Source of the DNA: Colletotrichum lupini
Taxonomy: Eukaryota; Ascomycota; Sordariomycetes; Glomerellales; Glomerellaceae
Assembly (NCBI RefSeq): GCF_023278565.1
Contig: NC_064676.1
Span: 7,626,001-7,690,000 of the forward strand
Reading direction: 5' to 3'
DNA: 64,000 bases
Part shown: one piece after another, positions 48,701 to 59,023 of the stretch
Numbering within the stretch: position 1 is the first letter of the stretch
Layout: each line of letters opens with the position of its first letter
Program-made: the position numbers and the translations under genes
The notes under the pieces: generated by a model
Seen by the model: only the letters and a program-made list of their open reading frames with translations
What the model was told of the DNA's origin: nothing
Databases searched by the model: none

Positions 48701-50295
48701 CAAAGCCTCGTTCCTCAACTTTAAGCCCCCTCACTCGATGAAGATCACTTGCTTGACGATCGGCTCCAGAGGTGACGTTCAGCCGTACATTGCGCTGTGC
48801 AAGGGCTTGATTGCAGAAGGCCATAAGCCTCGGATCGCTACTCACGCCGAGTTCAAGGACTGGATCGAGGGCCACGGTATCGAATTCGCAAAGGTCGACG
48901 GTGATCCTGGTGAGCTCATGAGACTCTGCATCGAGAACGGCACGTTCACTTGGGCTTTTCTGCGCGAGGCCAACTCCATGTTCCGCGGATGGCTGGATGA
49001 GTTGCTGGTTTCAGCGTGGGAGGCTTGCCAGGGCTCTGATCTCCTCATTGAGAGCCCTAGTGCCATGGCGGGCATTCACATTGCAGAGAAGCTCTCGATT
49101 CCCTACTTCAGAGCCTTCACCATGCCGTGGACCCGGACCAGAGCCTACCCTCATGCATTTGTTATGCCCGAGTACAAGATGGGTGGTGCGTACAATTACA
49201 TGACGTATGTCATGTTTGACAACATTTTCTGGAAGGCGACTGCTCATCAGGTCAATCGCTGGCGCAACAACACACTCAAGCTGCCCAACACCAGCCTCGA
49301 GAAGATGCAGCCCAATAAGGTTCCTTTCCTCTACAACTTTTCCGAGTACGTCGTCGCACCGCCTCTAGACTTTTCGGACTGGATTCGCGTCACCGGCTAC
49401 TGGTTCTTGGAGGAGGGTACGGATTTCAAGCCGCCTCAGGAACTTGTCGACTTCATCGCCAAGGCCAGAGCGGACGAGAAGAAGCTTGTGTACGTCGGCT
49501 TCGGATCTATCATCGTGAATGATACGGCCAAGATGACTCAAGAGGTCATTGACGCCGTTCAAAAGGCCGATGTGCGCTGCATCTTGTCCAAGGGCTGGTC
49601 GGATCGTGTGGCCAAGCAGGGTGAGGCGGAGAGCGCAAAGGATGAGCCCGTTATCCCGCCCGAGATTTTCGTCATCAAGAGTGCGCCTCACGACTGGCTG
49701 TTTTCACAGATTGACGCAGCCGCCCACCATGGTGGATCCGGCACGACGGGTGCTAGCTTGAGGGCTGGTATTCCGACCATCATTCGACCCTTCTTTGGTG
49801 ACCAATTCTTCTTTGGCGGCAGAGTCGAGGATATCGGCGTCGGTATCTGTCTGAAGAAATGGGGTGCAGTCTCTTTTGCTCGCGCGCTTTGGGAAGCTAC
49901 GCATAACGACCGTATGATTGTCAAGGCTCGCGTGCTGGGAGAGCAGATTCGCAGCGTAAGTCATAACTCCCGGTCCAAGTGTTCAAGTTCATGACCAACT
50001 AACACAACAATAGGAACGAGGCGTGGAAAACGCGATTCAGTGCCTGTACCGCGATATGGAGTACGCGACGAGCTTGATCAAGAGAAAGGCAGGCAAACAC
50101 GCGCATGCCGAAGAAGACGAAGACGAAGAGGCCGAGGAGAGCTGGACGTTTATAGGGAACGACGAGCCCGATCCGGACATGACGACCAAGAAGCTCTCCG
50201 AGATGGGAGCACTCCCCGGACTTCCGGGGGACAAGCCTCTGGGAAACAGAGTAATGCGCGTGTCACCCTCGCCCTCGCAGCAACCGGTGGCCTAG
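45717..50295 (+). CDS. ATG26: Sterol 3-beta-glucosyltransferase, ATG26/UGT51 type
   Basis: Four exons: 45717-46554, 46613-46710, 46770-49955 and 50014-50295; 1,467 residues. Introns of 58, 59 and 58 bp have GT-AG ends and CTGAT, CTGAC and CTAAC branch sites; all phases agree. Order: disordered acidic/basic N-terminus, first GRAM (about 265-312, [20 protein letters not shown]), PH domain (about 318-415, [19 protein letters not shown]), Ser/Arg-rich linker, second GRAM (about 785-880, [20 protein letters not shown]), then the GT-B glycosyltransferase from about 969 ([20 protein letters not shown]). The sugar-nucleotide site is at about 1290-1325 ([20 protein letters not shown], then GTTG). It transfers glucose from UDP-glucose to ergosterol at membranes. 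In some fungi it is needed for pexophagy and appressorium function. The C-terminus is a short acidic tail. Confidence 0.95.
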
Positions 50296-53281
50296 GGGGT
50301 CAACCAGGAGCTACTCAACGAGGCGTTATGGGACAGTACTCTACACGACTCGACACCGAGGCCAGCATCTGAGGTGGATGCTATGGTATCAGAATGGGAA
50401 TGCGCTGGGGGTTCTGGGACGTTACCTGATGGAAATGAATGAACATTGGCTGGCACGGCGTTTAACGGACTTTGCTAGAGGATTCTGGGGAAGAGTTGCT
50501 ACTTTCCTGGTTCGGAGTCTGGGGTGGGAGATGGGGGATAGTCAACGATTGACTGACTGGTTTTACGGGGTTGTGGCGTGATCAGAACGGCACTGGGGAC
50601 ACGGGACACGGGACAACGCGGCACCCATACTCATGGATAGAGAGTACATTAATACTCGATTATGACTTTTCTTGGTAACGAAGTAGTATTTTTGTCTGGA
50701 AATTACAGACGAACAAGAGCAATGTTTGCTGCAGAGCTAATAGAAGCGTACAAGTAAGGCCCCAATGGCTTTGATGTGTTGAGTTCTGTTTGATGCTCTT
50801 AGGTGGAGGTCTCATGCACAGAATCAGAGAGCAGGTAAAGTCTGGGGGAAGCTCTCTCCGCTCTACACTACCTTGATCGACCTGCATCACGATTTACATG
50901 GATCATCACACTATCGGAGCATCTCCCCATACCTTGGGTAGGCAGAGAAGGGTGGCAGCATCAAGGCAATGCCGGCAGAGAGAAGAACTGAAAGCAGCTG
51001 CTGGATCAGGACCGGACGAGAGGGATTTGTCGACAAGCTGGAAGAAATCAGGAGACAAATTAGATCTAGAATGGGAGGTAGGCAGGTTAAGGTTAGGTGG
51101 TGGGAGGCTGCGTTTGCTGCTCATGTGAGGTGCCGAGTTCACGCCACTTTGGAGAGGGAGTCACTCATGCAGGTGGTCCCGTCACTGGTGTTTGCTGACC
51201 ACTGCATTTTGCCCCTCAGGTCTCTGCCTTGGGTAGGGACTCAGTGGAGCTTATTTTCAGGGCGCGTGACAGAGAACGGGAATAGCTGAGGTCATGTTGA
51301 AAGTCTTTGAGAAGGGTAGATTCAATGAGGGTTGTGAACTCTTCTCATCAGGTTCACTTATTAGAGCTTTCTTGCTCGGTATTCACGTGACTCATTGTTG
51401 GTTGTGCTTGTTTGAAGAGGCTTCCTACTGTAACCCAATGATGAAGAGCAGGAGGTTGTGACTGGCTGGCAGAGGTGGGATGATGGATCTGATCTGGGTG
51501 CTCACAGCTGGGATGAGAGAGAGAGGCCTCATGCACTGCACACTGCACAGGGTGTGAGGCACAGTAAACAGAGTGACAGACTGTGAGTGAGAGGGGAGTG
51601 AGGTGAGGGTGAGTGAGAGACGAGTTGGGGAATGAACAAGGGGGTGGGTGATTCGTGAAGCTCTCATGCAGGGGTCACCAGGGGGCCACCAGTTGGAGCC
51701 GACTGGCGCCATGAGCGGGAAGAGGAGAAGGAGGAAGAGGAGCATTGCATTGCTGCATCGCTGCATCACGGAGGAGTAGGCTGGGGTGCTACAGCAGGTA
51801 CAAATAGACCATCGCATCCCACTCTTTCAGAAGGGGGTGGCCCGGCTGATAGTGGTCGACGGATACCAAAAAGGCTGCCTTTTCCCCCTTCCGCCAGCGA
51901 CTATACCTTGTACCTCGACAGGCCAGGCCTTGTACCTTTTTCTCTCCTCGATACATATTGCTCAGCATCGTATCACTCCAGGGCCATCACACCACAGCTC
52001 TGTCAGTCTGTCAGATACCTACCTACCTTACAACAAGCAAGGTGCTACAGAGAGAGTGCATAAATCACCTGTATTCGACTTCGATATCATCTCCAACACA
52101 GACGTAAAAAGTCAGATCAAGTTGCATCTGCTGCTGTACCTCAACGTTCCATCACCAAACACTCGAAGCCTTGGCAAAGCAGCGGACTGCCGAAGACCCC
52201 GAGGTACTTGATCCCGCCAGAACAGGTACACACCAAGACCATCAGCACCAACACCAACACCACCAACGCACACCGTTCAGTGTTTCCGCTGCCAGTCCTC
52301 GGTAAACTTTGCTCCACTCAACGGGACCCCCCCCCCCCGCCGCCTAAAAGCTACTTTCGGAAAAGCATTCCTGCAAAAGGCCGACCGACCGGCCCCACCT
52401 CACTCCACAGCTACCCAAGTGGTCAGTGCTCACCGACAGCCGACCCCACTCCGTCTCACGGCTCACCTTGCCTTCACCTTGCCCTGCTTGCGGTGTACGT
52501 CACGGTTCGGTCCAGACCTACCCGCCTCCACTCGAAATCCCCGAGCTCCAAAACCTCCACACCCCCCGAACCCCAAGCGAGTAAGAGCATCAGCAGCACA
52601 GCTCGACTTCCCATTGCGACTCGCATCGAGACCAGCTCCGACTTTATCCCACCACGGGCACGTTACGGATATCACGCGTCAAGCCAAACGGACATCTCGC
52701 GCGACGACATCCAGCATTCCGTCCAATTGCATCACGTCACCAAAAACTCAATTGCGCCTACGACTCGAGGAATACTCGACTAAGGCAAAGGCAGTCAAGA
52801 CCCAAGGCTAAGAAGAATACCGACGTCCCACGCGTCTTCTTCCCTCTCTTGCCATCCTCCACCATCAACCAACCACGGCGACGGCTTTACTTACCCATCT
52901 CACACCTATCTGTCCACCTCATCCCATCGCAACGCTCCAGAGCTTCCCAATCTGTTGCGTATTCGTCAAACACTCCCCTCATCAGCTTCGGGGCAATGGG
53001 ATTGGCCACTACACCGGCACCTTCTCCGATTGTTACTGGGGGAGTCTCATTAGGTTCGTCGCACCTCCTCCCTCCATTTCAGAGACGTCGTTGAAGGTTC
53101 TCTTCGCTGCCGCCTACCGCGCCTCGTGTCACGTCTCCTTTCGAAAAACCGTTATTTGCATCTTTCAGTTCTTCATCCACTTGCGCGCACGCGCGTGTTT
53201 CAAAGCTAACCTTGCTAACCTCGGCCCTTTCCTACCGCGACAGACTTTTAGATCAAACCCTCCCAGTAGCCTGCCGTCATC
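50296..53281. other. Intergenic and probable long leader of the FCP1 gene
   Basis: 3 kb without a supported gene. The half nearest the FCP1 gene (about 51,900-53,280) is C/A-rich and contains an 11-12 base poly-C run near 52,328. A 32-codon upstream open frame starts at 52,996 and ends at 53,094. I see no family features in the other small frames. Confidence 0.55.
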
Positions 53282-55792
53282 ATGGGCAAGCTACTTTCGC
53301 TCGGCGCGAGACTGCGCTACCCGATTACCATTACAAAACTCCTCAAGCGCCCCGGCGACGCCGTCCAAAAACAGGAGAGCGTGCTCGAGTACTCTTTCAA
53401 ATGGATGCGCGAAGTCGGCGACCCCATCGCTGGCAACACCTGGCAAGAGGAGGAAACAACCGTCGTAGGCTGGGATAGTCCGGCCGAAGGCACACTCAAA
53501 GAATGGCGTCTCAAGGAGGGCATGACATTCACCCGCGACGCCCCGTGTATGATGGTCGAGGAGGCCTGCTCCCACGAGATCCAGTTCCAGGGCTTGTGCG
53601 CCATCTGCGGAAAGGATATGACCGAGGTGAACTGGGCCACCGCCGAACGCGATACTCAGCGCGCCACTATCAACATGACACACGATCAGACCGGCCTCAT
53701 GGTCAGCGGCGACCTGGCTGCGCGTGCCGAGTCCGATACCCAGAAGCGTCTGCTACGACAACGGAAGCTGAGCCTAGTTGTCGATCTCGACCAGACCATT
53801 ATCCACGCCTGCATCGAACCTACGGTTGGCGAATGGATGGAGGACCCGTCAAATCCTAATTATAATGCTGTCAAGGATGTCAAGAAATTTCAGCTCAACG
53901 ATGAAGGCCCGCGAGGGATGGTCACATCCGGCTGCTGGTACTACATCAAGATGCGGCCCGGTCTCGCCGAGTTCCTTGAGAAGGTTGCCGAGCTTTACGA
54001 GCTACACGTCTACACAATGGGAACACGCGCATATGCTCTCAATATTGCCAAGATCGTCGATCCTCAGCAGAAGCTTTTTGGCAACCGCGTCATCAGCCGT
54101 GACGAGAACGGCAGCATGATCTCAAAGAGTCTCCAGCGGTTATTCCCGGTGAACACAAACATGGTGGTCATTATCGACGACAGAGCAGATGTGTGGCCGA
54201 GTAATCGCCCCAACTTGATCAAGGTTGTGCCGTACGATTTCTTCAAGGGTATCGGTGACATCAACTCGAGTTTCCTCCCCAAGAGACAGGACATCCTGCC
54301 CGCACCGCCGGAACCCGAAGCGAAGCCAACGCCAGCCGCCACGACAAGCGCAGCACAGACGAGCGGGGCGCCAGCAGCCGACCAACCAAATGGCAAGGTG
54401 TCTGCCATTGACGAGCTGGTAAAGATGAGCAGCGGCGACGACAAGGTCCTGCAGGAAGTACAAAGCGGAGAGCAAGAGAGACTGTTGGAACAGCAAATCA
54501 AGGAAAGGCCGCTGCTACACATGCAAGAGGCACTTGACAAAGAAGACGAACAAAACGAAAAGGTGACACAGGAGACCGAAAATGGCGCACACATCATGAC
54601 AGTACAGCATCGGTCGCAAGTCCTCCGCGACGACGACGCTGAGCTGCATTACCTACAGCAACACCTTGCCCAATTACACCACAAATTCTACACCGAATAC
54701 GACGAGAAGCGCGCTGCTGCACCTACCCAGTCTGCCCCGCGGAAGAAAACGGGCGACGACGGCATCGACCTTGATGCCGTTCCAGACGTTGGCGAAGTCC
54801 TCGATACGATGAAGGCCGCGACCCTTGAAGGCACCACGATTGTCCTGTCTGGCCTCGTTCCCCTCGGCGTCGACGTCTTGCAATCCGAGATTGGCATCCA
54901 AGCCATGAGCTTCGGGGCTCAAATTTCGACCAGGGTATCCAAGCAGGTCACCCATCTCGTTATTTCGACGTCTCGCCCGCGGACGCAGAAGGTCAGACAG
55001 GCAGCCAAGATCCCGAGTATCAAGATTGTCAGCCAAAATTGGCTGTCTGATTGCCTCAGTCAATGGCAGCGTGTCGAAGAAGCGCCCTACCTGGTCGAGG
55101 TCCATCCAGCAGACCGCCGTCAGCTAGCCATGTCCGAGTCGACCGACGCGGAGACAATTTCGGACGCCGATGGCGATGATGCACGGCCGCACTTGACAAT
55201 TATTGACGAAACGGGCGAGCAACGCGTACTCGAGGAAGATGATGATGCCTCGGACGAAGACGAAGGCGATCAGGACGGCGATGAAGAGAACATGATGCTC
55301 GAGTTTGAGGACGGTCAAGTCAGCCCGATAGACGGCTTGAAGTCGTTTGACTGGGAAGGTGTCGATGACGAGATGAAGGAGTTCCTCGGAAGCGACGACG
55401 ACAGCTCGGATGCCGATACGGAAAGCCGTAGTGGCGATACCGATGCTGGCGAGGACCTGCCCTCATCCCAAGAGTCTGCGAATGCGGCCAGTGGCGGTAC
55501 CAAGAGGAAAGCCATGGACGATGACACGGCTTCCGACGAAGGTGGAAGTGCACTGTCCAAGAAGCAACGCATTGCCAAGAGCCGCGGTGCTTCCAAGTTG
55601 AGCTCAGTACGGACTCCCAACGTCGAGGACAATAACGAGTCGAGCAGCCTGCCTACTCCTCAAGTTACTGGCGATGAGGAGGACGTTGCGCTCATACCGG
55701 ACAACGTCGCGGCGAATGGAGTTGACGACTTTGACGAGGATGATCTCGAGGCAGACCTTGAGGCCGAGCTCGCTGCCGCCGGAGAGGACTAG
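53282..55792 (+). CDS. FCP1: RNA polymerase II CTD phosphatase FCP1
   Basis: 836 residues in one exon. The N-terminal lipoyl-like/wing segment (LRYPITITKLLKRPGDAVQK, CSHEIQFQGLCAICGKDM) is typical of fungal Fcp1. The FCP/NIF catalytic domain follows at about 160-345, with the aspartyl-phosphate motif DLDQT (Asp168 and Asp170), HVYTMGTRAYA, LFGNRVISRDENGS and the metal-site VVIIDDRADVW. A BRCT domain lies at about 515-610 (IVLSGLVPLG, VTHLVIS, SIKIVSQNWLSDCL). The C-terminus is long, acidic and Ser-rich, with basic patches (KKQRIAKSR), as needed for TFIIF contact. The enzyme removes phosphate from the polymerase II CTD to allow recycling after transcription, in the nucleus. All catalytic residues are present. 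Confidence 0.97.
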   Translation: MGKLLSLGARLRYPITITKLLKRPGDAVQKQESVLEYSFKWMREVGDPIAGNTWQEEETTVVGWDSPAEGTLKEWRLKEGMTFTRDAPCMMVEEACSHEIQFQGLCAICGKDMTEVNWATAERDTQRATINMTHDQTGLMVSGDLAARAESDTQKRLLRQRKLSLVVDLDQTIIHACIEPTVGEWMEDPSNPNYNAVKDVKKFQLNDEGPRGMVTSGCWYYIKMRPGLAEFLEKVAELYELHVYTMGTRAYALNIAKIVDPQQKLFGNRVISRDENGSMISKSLQRLFPVNTNMVVIIDDRADVWPSNRPNLIKVVPYDFFKGIGDINSSFLPKRQDILPAPPEPEAKPTPAATTSAAQTSGAPAADQPNGKVSAIDELVKMSSGDDKVLQEVQSGEQERLLEQQIKERPLLHMQEALDKEDEQNEKVTQETENGAHIMTVQHRSQVLRDDDAELHYLQQHLAQLHHKFYTEYDEKRAAAPTQSAPRKKTGDDGIDLDAVPDVGEVLDTMKAATLEGTTIVLSGLVPLGVDVLQSEIGIQAMSFGAQISTRVSKQVTHLVISTSRPRTQKVRQAAKIPSIKIVSQNWLSDCLSQWQRVEEAPYLVEVHPADRRQLAMSESTDAETISDADGDDARPHLTIIDETGEQRVLEEDDDASDEDEGDQDGDEENMMLEFEDGQVSPIDGLKSFDWEGVDDEMKEFLGSDDDSSDADTESRSGDTDAGEDLPSSQESANAASGGTKRKAMDDDTASDEGGSALSKKQRIAKSRGASKLSSVRTPNVEDNNESSSLPTPQVTGDEEDVALIPDNVAANGVDDFDEDDLEADLEAELAAAGED

Positions 55793-56536
55793 TGATCCCT
55801 ACCGCCGTACAGTGAGGGGCATGATGCATATAAGGAGGAGCTAAGAAAGGGGAAGGCCGCGAAAGTGAGCAAGACCACCAGGAAGAACGTGAGAAAGAAA
55901 AAGTTGGTTGGCTATGGTTCATTCGGTTTATACCCCAGCCTTTCCGTTGGCGAAGCATGGCATGGAGTTGAGATGTGCAAATATTTGTAGGATTCAAAGT
56001 GCAGTACTGCTTGTTGGGGGGGTGGTGAATAGACGATCAGGTGTTGGGTCGGTGCATATCTAGCCACTTGAGATTTATGACCTATTCTATGACTCGATTC
56101 TAACAACATCTGTTTAAAGCTGAGTGACAGTGTACAGTTCTCAATCATGCTCCAATCCCTTGCCGAAATCAAAGGGGGAGTACACCTCGGTGAAGATGAG
56201 AAAACGGATCCACAATGTGCCTTACATAAGCGGTTTGCCAATTGAGCGAATCATCATCCACCTGAAAACAATCACCTCAGGCACCCCAGGCCAAAGCTTG
56301 TCCCCGAATCTCGAGCTCGACGACCACCATATCGCATCGCAACCCACCCCCGTCGAATCGACACCGATACCCCCTCCGATCTCTCGAACGAAACGATTGT
56401 TTGTTCGACACGCAATCAATTGACTCCATCCATCGAAGGGGCAATTGACCGACAAAAGTCGCCCGACGACACTTTATACACACTCTAGACGAGCGCAGCC
56501 GACCGCGTTGGGTCGGTAGGAAACGATTGAGACAGG
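55793..56536. other. Intergenic between the FCP1 and GRIM-19 genes
   Basis: Same-strand spacer of 744 bp holding the FCP1 3' end and the GRIM-19 promoter. Nothing else recognised. Confidence 0.6.
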
Positions 56537-57491
56537 ATGCCTCAGGATATGCCGCCCGTGGGGGGTTACCAGGCTGTGCAGTACAAGGTGAGTGATTATG
56601 GCGTGGTGGAGGGATTGAGGGAGAGTGCGTGGAGGGTGAGGGAGTCGCAAGAGGAGGAATTGAGAAGGGACGATCGGGTCGAGCGGGTTGGCTATGGGAG
56701 CAGCAACATGACAAGAGGAGGCATTTGAGATACGGGAATACCGAGCGCTATCGACTATCGAATTGCCACTCCGACCGAGGACACCGAAGTGAGACGATGA
56801 GAGGGTGCTAGGCCAAGGACACTCGGAATCGGGATCCGGGACACTTTGGACTCGGGACCACGAACATGGGGACGAAGGGCAGCCATAGATTTCTGGAGGA
56901 ACCATGCTGATTATCGGAAACAGCGCAACTTGCCCGCCCGTGGATTCCGTCCCGGCACAATGTTGATCGGTATGGGACTGGTGATGGGATACGGATGGTA
57001 TCAGTTGACCAAGGGTATCCGGGAAGCCAAGTACGTGACAATCCCTTCACCCCCGCCATGACGATTGCTATTCCTCTTCTGGCGGATATTGCACAAAGTT
57101 GCGAGTGGTCTGGTAGACAGATGCTGCACTGCTCAACGGGAGGCAGCAGGCATGGATACCAGAGGCACGCAACGATGAACATACACCTAGGGAGGAATGG
57201 AGCAATCAGACGGGACACGTGGTTTCGAGGAGGACAGTGCTGACAAGACACAGCGAGCTGGCGAGAGAGAAGATGTGGGCGCGCATTCACCTTATCCCCC
57301 TCCTCCAAGCCGAGGAGGACCGCGACCAGGTTCGTAGGTGGTACGCCGACCAGGCGAGAGAGAAGGAGCTGTTGGGCGAGAACACCAAGGTCTACCACAA
57401 CGAGAGGTATGTTGATACGGCGCCGTTCCCTCTGACCGATTACTGTCCGGTGGAAAACAGGGTCTATGGGGATTTGGAGGAAGATAGCTAA
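56537..57491 (+). CDS. NADH:ubiquinone oxidoreductase subunit GRIM-19 (NDUFA13)
   Basis: Three exons: 56537-56587, 56924-57030 and 57254-57491; 131 residues. Intron 1 is 336 bp (donor GTGAGT, branch GCTGAT, acceptor AAACAG). Intron 2 is 223 bp (donor GTACGT, branch GCTGAC, acceptor CACAG). Phases match exactly. The joined protein reads MPQDMPPVGGYQAVQYK, then RNLPARGFRPG, one membrane-spanning helix (TMLIGMGLVMGYGWYQL), then KGIREANELAREKMWARIHL and IPLLQAEEDRD, the family core, ending in an acidic C-terminus. It is a small accessory subunit of respiratory complex I in the inner mitochondrial membrane. Exons 1 and 2 are too short to show up in a plain ORF scan. Confidence 0.93.
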
Positions 57492-57656
57492 TTGATGTCA
57501 CAGATTCGTTCGTCCTACCTTTGCCCTTGCGCCGCAGAGCAAGAATTAGATTTCCTATATCGTATCTGGCAGAAGAGAGCAGGGTTTGGAGAGGAGGTGT
57601 AGGAGAGAAAGATGGGTTGGGGCAAAAGAAGCTGGCAGAACGCTGGCGTGTGTAAA

Positions 57657-57703
57657 TGATACTTTTCGGGATGGAGAGAATCAAGACGACTTGTTCAATC
57701 ATG
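57657..57703 (+). repeat. Dispersed repeat block, copy 1
   Basis: ATGATACTTTTCGGGAT... through ...GACTTGTTCAATCAT. 44 of 47 bases match copy 2 at 61,010-61,056. It lies about 170 bp past the GRIM-19 stop codon, possibly in its 3' UTR. Confidence 0.85.
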
Positions 57704-57896
57704 CTGATTCTTCCAGCGAGTCCTAGGCTGCCTCGTGGTAACTGGTTGGTATGCCTCTGGTGAGACAGAAGAACGACGTCACTGCCTTGGGGTCATGCCT
57801 CCCTGTGTGCAGTATGCCTCTCGAAGATTGCAGAGGGAATCGGGTTCTAAGAGGAGCCTTGCTTGAGGGGGTTGGGCCAACCTCTGATCCTTTGAG

Positions 57897-58197
57897 AGGA
57901 GTTAAAGTTGCAGTGAAGATTGTCCTGTCGGACACTGGTCCTAGTGTTATTGATACCTTAGGTTGGGAGTGTCTGGTGTCATGCAAGCTGACGGCTGCGC
58001 CTCTTCGTGGCCCTCGGGAGAAGACAAAGTGTAAAAACATGTCGAAGGACATGTTGCCTATGTTTTCTGATGTACTAAGAGCCGGAGGAGGAGTGATTGC
58101 TGGTCTCTCCGCGGCTCTGCGAGTAACGCTGGACTTTGATTCGCCCACACGCCTCGTTGAACCTCGATCGCTCGGGGGGAGTTAAGATTGCTGTGAA
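57897..58197 (+). repeat. Two diverged direct copies of a GGAGTTAA element
   Basis: Copy a at about 57,897-57,917 and copy b at about 58,177-58,197 share GGAGTTAA-TTGC-GTGAAG. Weaker similarity extends to both sides: AACCT..GATC upstream, GTCGG and then GATACC downstream. A third copy lies at 61,472-61,492. Read in frame, each encodes GVK(V/I)AVK. Confidence 0.7.
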
Positions 58198-59023
58198 GTG
58201 GAAACGTCGGGACTCCCCCCCTTTTGTTCAGTGCCAAGATGATTCGATACCAGTTTCAAGTCGGGGATAGCCCAAGGGTCCTGCCAGATTCAAGAATGCT
58301 TGGAAAGAACATAAAGGCTGTCCTCTGACACATAGGGTTCAACGACGTCAGCTAGTTGGTGCCAGCAAAGAGACTATTGAGGGCAGTCTACAGGCTAGAT
58401 GAGTCGGGATTTGAAGATATTCGGATAAAGCTAGATATGACAGTGGTGAACACTGTAGGAACATGTAGGAAATAGTAGAAGGTAGTTGCTTGGGTGGCCG
58501 CAAAGATCATTAAAGGAGTGACAAGCAAAGTCCACTGCTGTTGCTCCTAGCTGATAACACTTCTTACTCGGAATTCAGCTCTCTTCGACAGCGATGTTTA
58601 GTAAAACAATGAGGACTATACTGGCTTGGGGTTGAGTTCCGCAAAGGCAGCTCTTTTCGGGGTATTATAGTGAAGATGGCGAGCTTCGTGGTCAAGATAA
58701 GGTACTTAGTCATTTCAACATATTGGCCACTCAATAACCCTCCATCGTTTCTTAGATCTGGCTTAATTGTGAACGAGAACAAGTAGGTAGCACAACTCTA
58801 GCAAAACGGGCGACATGGTGTTCTATCACTGCTTGTACACAAGCATACCAGTTAGACGCCCATTTAGGGGTTGAATCGTCGCGTTACTTGGCTTCTAAGA
58901 AATGCATTTCCTCGTCCCTGGCGCCTTCAGCTCTGTCTCGCTGTTTCCACTGTCCTTCAAGAGCTGCGGTCCATGGCAAAGACTTTGTTGGTCTAGTCAA
59001 CACTTCGTGTCAATACGGTTTCC

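Larger units (their letters stand above)
57492..59023. other. Gene-poor stretch with repeat fragments
   Basis: It contains one copy of a 47-bp block also found at 61,010 and two diverged copies of a GGAGTTAA..TTGC.GTGAAG element. An open frame of 144 codons at 57,751-58,185 overlaps the first copy and ends about 7 bp after the start of the second; it has no family I recognise and I do not call it a gene. Confidence 0.55.

Noticed and set aside
57751..58185. 144-codon open frame at the first GGAGTTAA copy
   Set aside because: No recognisable domain, and it spans repeat fragments. Better explained as a repeat relic than a gene, though the GVKVAVK peptide is reported as a finding.
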